Positions 21,160 through 26,664 of a stretch of 27,302 nt of DNA are shown here, piece after piece (positions within the stretch are counted from its first letter, which is position 1; every line of letters starts with the position of its first letter). The notes beneath the pieces are model-generated. The model worked only from the letters and a program-made list of their open reading frames with translations, ran no database searches and had not been told where the DNA came from. Position numbers and translations under genes: made by a program. Origin of the DNA: a virus; IMG/VR virus record IMGVR_UViG_3300043449_002391, positions 1 through 27,302 of that record. One strand, given 5' to 3'.

Positions 21160-23484
21160 ATGAAAAAAATCGTTCTATTACTCACATTTTGTCTATCCTT
21201 TATTTTTGGATACAGTCAATATGACCTATCCAAAAACATTGATAGACAAGTCATGGTGGTTCCCCAAAAAGGTATGGAATCACAAACTCAATCTTTTATT
21301 AAAGAAAACAACGCTCAGATTGTTGCAAATTTTGAGCAACTTGGATGGTATGTTGTATTACTACCTGAAAACTTAACTCAAGATTCATTTGTTAGGTCAT
21401 CTAAGGACCTACCATTTATTAAAGAGGTTTATAAAGACCAAAAGGTTGAAATGAAGTTGGACTATATTCCAAATGACGTTGAATTCAACCAATGTTGGCA
21501 TCTTAAACAATCTACGGATAAGGATATTGATGCTGATGAGGCTTGGGACTTGGTTCCGGCAAATAATCCAACAGTTAGTGTTGCAATGTTTGATGGAGGA
21601 CTTGATTTAACTATTCCTGATTTGGCTGGAAACACAACAAATCCATTTAACGCAGTTAACAGCACAACTAATATTCCTTATGTTAATTCTTTTGACAAAC
21701 ACGGAACAACTTGTTCAGGTACTATTGCCGCGGTTACAAATAATAGTATCGGTGTTAGTAGTGTTGGTAATAACAAAGTAAAGGTAATGCCTGTTAACAT
21801 TATGTCTCAGGTTTTTGACGGAGGTAGTTTCCAAACATCAGATGTGATTCAGATTAATGGTGTTAATGCCGCGATGGCTAATCCAACCTGTGTTGCAATT
21901 GCAATGTCATATGGTGGTTCATCGTATTCATCGGCATTAGACGCTGCTTTCCAATCGGCAAGAACAACGGCAAGGGGTGGTAAAGGTATGGTTGTAGTTG
22001 CATCGTCTGGTAATCAATATTCAGGAACTGCCGCTCAGTATCCTGCAAATTATAGTGGTGTTTGGGGTATTGGTGCAACATCACAAAGTGACTTTAAAGC
22101 AAGTTTTTCTAACTTTGGACAAATTTGTGATATATCCGCACCTGGCGTTTCAATTAGAACTGTCGATAGACCAGGAACTGCAGGATATAATTCGGGTGAC
22201 TACACCTCAATAAGTGGAACATCATTCTCTTGTCCGATATTTGCGGCTTCAGCGGCATTTTGTTTTTATAAGAATTGGGAATTAACTGATGACCAAGTGT
22301 TACAAATATTATCTCAAACCGCAGAAAAAGTTGGTGGGTATAGTTATACAAATAATCCAACTTGGCCATATTCTACAAGAAGTAATGAACTTGGTTATGG
22401 TAGAATTAATTTGAGAGATGCAATCAACTCAACACCAAATCCGGGAGGAGATGTACCACCTCCACCACCACCATCACAAATACATAATTTTGTAATTAAT
22501 ACTTTAACTATTAATCCAACATCGGTTCTTGCTAATGCTAGTATTACTATAACCGCAACAATTGCAACTCAAAATCCTTCATACCCTGCGGTTAATGTGA
22601 TGACTCAACATAGATTATCAACTAATACAACTTGGGGTGATGCTGATGATATTATTATTGGTACAACCAGTGGTACTCTTGGGGGTGGAGTTGCAACTGA
22701 TGTTGAAACTTTAACATATAATGTTGGAAATACCTCAGGGTTAAGATACATTATAAGTAGAGTAAACTATATGGGTTCAGTATCTGAGACCATATCCACA
22801 GATAATACAAAACAATCAAGTTTTACAATCACTCAACCGGCAGTTACAGGAGCGGATTTATCTTTAATTATAACTTCTCCATTGTCAGGGAGTATAACAG
22901 TTCCATCATCTCAAGCCGCAGTATCTTTCCAATGGAAAGTTACAAACACAGGTTCAGTTCCTATTACATCATTTACTTGGAGAAGAACTTGGGTTGATTG
23001 TTCAGGGTATACAAATCCATTAAGTCCCTGTGGTTCAGTGCTGACTTGGCCCACATCAACTTCTTGGCAAGGACCGTTATTACCGGGGCAATATATATTT
23101 TTACCTGGAGGAGGAACCCCAACAAACCCTATTGGTGCTTCTTGGAGTTCGTCCCAAGTTTGTTTTAGTTCAACAAGTTGTGCAATTCAACCTGGAGGTA
23201 CTAACATAATGAGAGTTACAATTCTAACTGTAAACGGAGGAACAGGTGATACTAATTTAAATAATAATCAAGTTGATTGTACGGTTAGTAGATTAACAAC
23301 CGCAACAAACAATGATGTTACATCAGATATTGATTATGTTGAGGTTAGACAATTTAGTAAACTGTATGAAAATCCTGTAAGATATAAGACTATGGAAGAA
23401 GCAATACTTGAAAAAGGACTTAATATAATCCACATCCATTACTCTGATGGAAGAATAGAAATTAAAAAGATTTCTATCAATTAA
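21160..23484 (+). CDS. Secreted subtilisin-like protease (S8) with Ig-like tail
   Basis: A 774-aa exported protease. Signal peptide 1-19 (cut before Gln20), then an inhibitor-type propeptide (about 28-100). The S8 catalytic domain (about 110-425) has Asp145 (VAMFDGG), His181 (DKHGTTCSGTIA), oxyanion Asn285 (VVVASSGNQ) and Ser355 (SISGTSFSCP); all four key residues are present. A proline linker (433-438) leads to two Ser/Thr-rich Ig- or CARDB-like regions (about 440-560 and 565-705). The last ~45 residues include YENPVR and a closing SDGRIEIKKISIN, which resemble a shortened type IX secretion sorting domain. Inference: displayed on or released from the host surface, where it may cut surface proteins, receptors or extracellular matrix. 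It ends before a bidirectional terminator. A phage gene of this kind was probably acquired from a Bacteroidota cell. Confidence 0.92.
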   Translation: MKKIVLLLTFCLSFIFGYSQYDLSKNIDRQVMVVPQKGMESQTQSFIKENNAQIVANFEQLGWYVVLLPENLTQDSFVRSSKDLPFIKEVYKDQKVEMKLDYIPNDVEFNQCWHLKQSTDKDIDADEAWDLVPANNPTVSVAMFDGGLDLTIPDLAGNTTNPFNAVNSTTNIPYVNSFDKHGTTCSGTIAAVTNNSIGVSSVGNNKVKVMPVNIMSQVFDGGSFQTSDVIQINGVNAAMANPTCVAIAMSYGGSSYSSALDAAFQSARTTARGGKGMVVVASSGNQYSGTAAQYPANYSGVWGIGATSQSDFKASFSNFGQICDISAPGVSIRTVDRPGTAGYNSGDYTSISGTSFSCPIFAASAAFCFYKNWELTDDQVLQILSQTAEKVGGYSYTNNPTWPYSTRSNELGYGRINLRDAINSTPNPGGDVPPPPPPSQIHNFVINTLTINPTSVLANASITITATIATQNPSYPAVNVMTQHRLSTNTTWGDADDIIIGTTSGTLGGGVATDVETLTYNVGNTSGLRYIISRVNYMGSVSETISTDNTKQSSFTITQPAVTGADLSLIITSPLSGSITVPSSQAAVSFQWKVTNTGSVPITSFTWRRTWVDCSGYTNPLSPCGSVLTWPTSTSWQGPLLPGQYIFLPGGGTPTNPIGASWSSSQVCFSSTSCAIQPGGTNIMRVTILTVNGGTGDTNLNNNQVDCTVSRLTTATNNDVTSDIDYVEVRQFSKLYENPVRYKTMEEAILEKGLNIIHIHYSDGRIEIKKISIN

Positions 23485-23502
23485 TAGTTATGATAAATTA
23501 TG

Positions 23503-23530
23503 AAAAAGGAGGAGTAATCCTCCTTTTTTT
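23503..23530. terminator. Bidirectional terminator, GTAA loop
   Basis: AAAAAGGAGGA (23503-23513) pairs with TCCTCCTTTTT (23518-23528) around GTAA. Ts on the right serve the subtilase gene; the A-run on the left serves the convergent minus-strand gene, whose stop is at 23533. Confidence 0.93.
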
Positions 23531-23532
23531 AT

Positions 23533-23766
23533 TTACACAGATTCAGATTCTTCTTTTTTAGAAAGAATTCTAATGGCTTTAGATATTATCTCGCACTCCC
23601 CAATTGAAAATGCCCCTCTATTATGGGCCGATTTACTAGCTTGAACTAAATAATAAATGGCCTCTTGGTTAGACATAGTTGATAATAATAGTTCCAAATG
23701 GTCTTCACTTATGATTGGTACTTCATCGAAAATTGTACCGTATATTTCTTCTGTTTGATTTTCCAT
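23533..23766 (-). CDS. Small unknown phage protein
   Basis: A 77-aa acidic protein. The C-terminal half, with EAIYYLVQASKSAHNRGAFSIGECEIISKAIRIL, looks like a compact helical domain. I recall similar short proteins in other Bacteroidota phages but cannot name a family. The ATG at 23766 is 39 bp from the divergent gene at 23806. TATATTTC on the minus strand (23798-23791) is one base off the TAnnTTTG consensus and might be its promoter; the TATTTATA copy in the same gap points the other way. Confidence 0.75.
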   Translation of the reverse strand: MENQTEEIYGTIFDEVPIISEDHLELLLSTMSNQEAIYYLVQASKSAHNRGAFSIGECEIISKAIRILSKKEESESV

Positions 23767-23775
23767 GTTACTTGA

Positions 23776-23783
23776 TATTTATA
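23776..23783 (+). promoter_or_regulatory. Candidate late promoter TATTTATA
   Basis: Exact 8-mer in CTTGATATTTATAATAA, 22 bases before the ATG at 23806, within the 39-bp divergent gap. Its direction fits the plus-strand gene. Confidence 0.55.
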
Positions 23784-23805
23784 ATAATAAGAAATATATC
23801 TCACA

Positions 23806-24519
23806 ATGTTAAGGGATACTATAAAAAAAATTTTACATGAAGCATCATCAGATTCAGGAGGTGCTGGGGCGTATATAAGTCCATTAGAACCGGGGTTACG
23901 TAAATTTAATAAAAATATATTATCTCCATTTATTGAAGAAGTATCCGAATACAATGATGCTATGTTAAATTATGATAGTTTAGATGGGTCAATGTCTGTT
24001 AGTAAATCAAAAGCAAAAACATTAGAAAAAAAAGCACAAAAAATGTCCAATTTAATTAAAAAAAATCCTGATTTGTTGGCTCAGGAAGATGAAGGAGGAT
24101 TACTTAATACACAACCACAAAAGATATCAGAGTGGGTTGAGATAAACGAGGAAACGATTTCAGAAGACCTTGCAGTATGGTTTGGTACCAAAAAGAAACC
24201 AAAAGGGAGCAGTCAACCAAAAGGTCCTTGGGTAAATATATGTAGAAAAAAAGAAGGGGGTGGTCATCCTCCTTGTGGGAGACCTGAAGCAGATTCAAAA
24301 GGATATCCTAAATGTAGAGCAGCAGGAGTGGCGGCTAAAATGACAGATTCACAAAAAAGAGCCGCTTGTGCTCAAAAAAGGAAGGCTGAAAAAAGTAATC
24401 CAAAGTCAGGTACAGGTAATTCTCCAACTATGGTTTCGTATAAACCAAAAAAAAAGACTCAAAATGAGTCTTTAGAACTTTTAATAAATAAGATACTTAA
24501 AGAAATTATTCAGAAGTAA
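23806..24519 (+). CDS. DUF5872-like basic protein
   Basis: A 237-aa protein. It begins MLRDTIKKILHEASSD, one of the short N-terminal helices ending in Leu-x-Glu seen in this window. Residues about 60-90 look coiled-coil. The part from about 125 to 210 is strongly basic: GPWVNICRKKEGGGHPPCGR, GYPKCRAAG, MTDSQKRAACAQKRKAE, ending SPTMV. This order of motifs resembles DUF5872, a family found in phages and large viruses, with cysteines that could bind zinc. Its function is unknown; nucleic-acid binding is a guess from charge. It ends with a helix ESLELLINKILKEIIQK. Its last 14 bases overlap the convergent gene's end, with no terminator between them. Confidence 0.82.
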   Translation: MLRDTIKKILHEASSDSGGAGAYISPLEPGLRKFNKNILSPFIEEVSEYNDAMLNYDSLDGSMSVSKSKAKTLEKKAQKMSNLIKKNPDLLAQEDEGGLLNTQPQKISEWVEINEETISEDLAVWFGTKKKPKGSSQPKGPWVNICRKKEGGGHPPCGRPEADSKGYPKCRAAGVAAKMTDSQKRAACAQKRKAEKSNPKSGTGNSPTMVSYKPKKKTQNESLELLINKILKEIIQK

Positions 24520-24940
24520 CAGGTTCGTTATTATTTATTTTTGTCAATATTGTTGATAACGAATATTCAATCTGAGATGTTATTTCATTTTCATATGTTT
24601 GCCTTTCTCTCTCTGTTCTATTATCGTACATTCTAGAAAGTCTTTCCCACTCTTTAAAATTTAAAACAACATCATAGTGGTATACGTGATTAGTCACACT
24701 AATTTTTCCACCATCTAAAATCACAAACAACCCAAGTTTAGAGTTTTTGATATACCGTTTTCCTGAAATTGGTGCAATTAAAAACTTTGAGTCAGGATTA
24801 TTTATTAATTTTCTACATATTGTAGAACAAATTCTTGCATTTTCATCAATATGAATAGATTTGTAATTAGATTTTTTTGCTAACCAAATTACTGATTTTA
24901 CATAAAGTTTTTTTAGCCAACGTTTAAGAATATTGTCCAT
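24506..24940 (-). CDS. Unknown protein with host-type promoter
   Basis: A 144-aa protein of unknown function. The N-terminus is basic with aromatic residues (KRWLKKLYVKSVIWLAKK), possibly amphipathic and membrane-associated. The middle has KFLIAPISGKRYIK and strands (GLFVILDGGKISVTNH), and the C-terminal part is helical and charged (NRTERERQTYENEI). No catalytic motif was recognised. It has a good Bacteroidota-type promoter and no late-type motif, so it may be expressed early by the host polymerase. Its 3' end overlaps the convergent 23806-24519 gene by 14 bases. Confidence 0.82.
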   Translation of the reverse strand: MDNILKRWLKKLYVKSVIWLAKKSNYKSIHIDENARICSTICRKLINNPDSKFLIAPISGKRYIKNSKLGLFVILDGGKISVTNHVYHYDVVLNFKEWERLSRMYDNRTERERQTYENEITSQIEYSLSTILTKINNNEPVTSE

Positions 24941-24960
24941 GTGTTTATTATTTGTGACTA

Positions 24961-24993
24961 CAAAAATACGATAAACTTCTTTAAATACAAAAA
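24961..24993 (-). promoter_or_regulatory. Host-type promoter (TTTG-N19-TATTTTTG)
   Basis: On the minus strand a TTTTTG (24993-24988) is followed 19 bases later by TATTTTTG (24968-24961). Both match the Bacteroidota primary-sigma promoter (-33 TTTG, -7 TAnnTTTG) at a usual spacing. The ATG at 24940 lies 20 bases beyond the -7 box. Confidence 0.65.
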
Positions 24994-25485
24994 TTATTTT
25001 TTCTTTTTTGTAAAAATAATCGCAGCCTCAGTAACTGTTAAAACCGCGATTGCCGGTAACCAAGCACCTGTTATACCACCAAGTGCTAACCCAACAACCG
25101 CAACACTTGTACATAATGTTGATTTTTTCCATTTTTTAATAGATTCACTTTGGTGAATTGTGGTAACCTCGTTTTTTAACTGGCTTACTTTCAAAGTATC
25201 AATAAGTTGGAAATATCTTTGTGATAGTAGATTGTAATCGTAATCGGCTCGTTCTATTTGACTTTTAAGATATTTGTTATCATTTTTTAATGAATCTGAT
25301 TCTGATTTACAATTTTCTAGTTGACTTAACTTTTCTAAAAGTCTAACTTCTTGTTTTTTTGTGAAGAAAATACCCGAATCACCTTTCAGTATTATCCTTT
25401 TTGGAAGTTCTTTTTGCCCATATACTATCACGCTTTGAATCAGTATAATACTCAGTACAATTAACTTCATTAGTAACTTGCTCAT
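24994..25485 (-). CDS. Exported coiled-coil protein with C-terminal membrane hairpin
   Basis: A 163-aa protein; the ATG at 25470 (residue 6) gives a neater signal peptide, cut at VYG/Q. After that comes a charged coiled coil (about 45-110, QEVRLLEKLSQLENCKSESDS...), then two closely spaced hydrophobic stretches (about 123-158) and a KKKK end. A signal peptide plus coiled coil, with its start inside the upstream gene that also has a membrane anchor and helical region, resembles the architecture of overlapping spanin pairs used in the last step of lysis. There is no lipobox, so it is not a standard o-spanin; the C-terminal hairpin could replace the lipid anchor or fit a holin-like role. Function tentative. 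Confidence 0.78.
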   Translation of the reverse strand: MSKLLMKLIVLSIILIQSVIVYGQKELPKRIILKGDSGIFFTKKQEVRLLEKLSQLENCKSESDSLKNDNKYLKSQIERADYDYNLLSQRYFQLIDTLKVSQLKNEVTTIHQSESIKKWKKSTLCTSVAVVGLALGGITGAWLPAIAVLTVTEAAIIFTKKKK

Positions 25486-25756
25486 TTTTTACTACTATTA
25501 TTTCTTTTGGTTTACTAACTACCTTAACAAAAACTGTATCTTTCTTAACAGTTTTTTCATTATCTAATAATAGTAATTTTTTTTCATAATTCAACATTTC
25601 GATGCTATCATTCAGTTTTGTAATAATTTTCTCGGTTTTTACTGTTTGTTTTGGAACTACATTATAAACCTTATTAACTTTTTTTGGTATGGTTATAATG
25701 TACAATAAAAGCCCGAGTATTACTGAATAATACCAATATTTTTTTAAAAACTGCAT
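25379..25756 (-). CDS. Membrane-anchored coiled-coil protein (spanin-like candidate)
   Basis: A 125-aa protein with one N-terminal transmembrane segment (about 8-23, SVILGLLLYIITI) after a short basic end, followed by a polar, probably helical part (KIITKLNDSIEMLNYEKKLLLL) and a basic C-terminus. The layout equals an inner-membrane i-spanin with a periplasmic coiled coil. It overlaps the following gene by 107 bases in another frame, as Rz/Rz1 genes do. No endolysin or holin lies directly beside it, although the fusion protein at 2525-4717 has peptidoglycan-cleaving domains. It starts 12 bases after the stop of the 26245 gene, in the same minus-strand operon. Confidence 0.75.
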   Translation of the reverse strand: MQFLKKYWYYSVILGLLLYIITIPKKVNKVYNVVPKQTVKTEKIITKLNDSIEMLNYEKKLLLLDNEKTVKKDTVFVKVVSKPKEIIVVKNEQVTNEVNCTEYYTDSKRDSIWAKRTSKKDNTER

Positions 25757-25768
25757 AAGTTAATATAA

Positions 25769-26245
25769 TTAACAATACGGTGGAGAACAACGTTTTTTAC
25801 CGTCGGCCCCTGGCATTCTACCTTTACACACTTGTACCGCATATCCATTGGCGTATGCTGATGGATATACTTTGAATTTCTTTTTGGCGGCAGATTTACC
25901 TCTAGCACACAATTTTGTACCAGCTTTTTTACGACCTTCCATCATAACCATTTCTTCTTCATCTGATTGGTCTTCTAAATCATCCTCATCAGTGGTTTCA
26001 TTCATTAAAAAATCAAATACTTGGTCCATATTATTCTTTGCTTCGGCAATATGGTCTTGTGCCCAATCGTGACCGTTATCTAAAATAGAATCAATTTCGT
26101 CTCTATTTTTACTTAACAATATATCACATTGTCTTCTCATTTGTTCTAAATTAGAGAAAAACATATATCTATCCGATGATTGTTCTTCTAAAACTCTTTT
26201 AACAATGTTACTTAATTCTGTTTCAGTTAATTTAATCTTTTTCAT
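25769..26245 (-). CDS. Cys-containing basic-tail protein
   Basis: A 158-aa protein that begins with MKKIKLTETELSNIVKRVLE, the clearest example of the N-terminal helix found repeatedly in this window. The middle is acidic (NETTDEDDLEDQSDEEEM, about 95-112). The C-terminal 45 residues are basic with four cysteines: GTKLCARGKSAAKKKF, VYPSAYANGYAVQVCKG, KKRCSPPYC. I have an impression of this tail as a recurring phage module but cannot name it. The combination of helix, acidic linker and basic Cys-rich end resembles the 23806-24519 protein. It follows the 26249-26632 gene by three bases, so the two are co-transcribed. Confidence 0.8.
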   Translation of the reverse strand: MKKIKLTETELSNIVKRVLEEQSSDRYMFFSNLEQMRRQCDILLSKNRDEIDSILDNGHDWAQDHIAEAKNNMDQVFDFLMNETTDEDDLEDQSDEEEMVMMEGRKKAGTKLCARGKSAAKKKFKVYPSAYANGYAVQVCKGRMPGADGKKRCSPPYC

Positions 26246-26248
26246 ATT

Positions 26249-26632
26249 CTAAGAATTTAATCCATTACCACCAATAGTAACCGCATTCATTTGTAATACA
26301 CTATGATTTTGATTTGTTGTCCACACTGGATGAGGAGGCACAAAAGTTTTAGTTGTTCCTGACCCTGCACTTATATCTGAATTCAAAATATAGGTTATTA
26401 CTTGTTCAGTATTAGAACTATAAGGGGCTAAACAAGCCGCGCAACTAGCAAATTCTATTGACAAGTTGACCGTAGGTTGTTCAGTTGTAGTTGCACCAAT
26501 TGTGGTAACTTGAATACAAATACCAGTACTTAACTGAAAAAAGTCATTGGCGGTAACACCGTTATCATCGGCAATGAAAGTGATTGTTCCTGAAGGACTA
26601 CAGGTGGTACCTGTCATGTATTTAAAAGCCAT
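26249..26632 (-). CDS. Small beta-rich protein, possible virion component
   Basis: A 127-aa Thr/Ser/Gly-rich, strand-forming protein without signal peptide. It includes TGTTCSPSGTITFIADDNG at the start and FASCAACLAP in the middle. The composition is that of phage capsid decoration or tail proteins. The SCxAC segment recalls SCPACPTC in the insertion of the major capsid protein, but such short matches may be chance. It starts the minus-strand operon 26632-24994 and has a good late-type motif 13 bases upstream, consistent with late structural expression. No family recognised. Confidence 0.75.
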   Translation of the reverse strand: MAFKYMTGTTCSPSGTITFIADDNGVTANDFFQLSTGICIQVTTIGATTTEQPTVNLSIEFASCAACLAPYSSNTEQVITYILNSDISAGSGTTKTFVPPHPVWTTNQNHSVLQMNAVTIGGNGLNS

Positions 26633-26645
26633 AGTATTTTTTTCT

Positions 26646-26653
26646 TATAAATA
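26646..26653 (-). promoter_or_regulatory. Candidate late promoter TATTTATA (minus strand)
   Basis: The minus strand reads GATATTTATAAGAAA, 13 bases before the ATG at 26632. It is the key case for orientation: on this minus-strand gene the motif is also turned, so TATTTATA is always on the coding strand. Confidence 0.62.
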
Positions 26654-26664
26654 TCAAAAAATTT

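Noticed and set aside
24941-25156. Plus-strand frame of 71 codons
   Set aside because: Opposite the 3' end of the minus-strand coiled-coil gene and over its neighbour's promoter; no sensible start signal.
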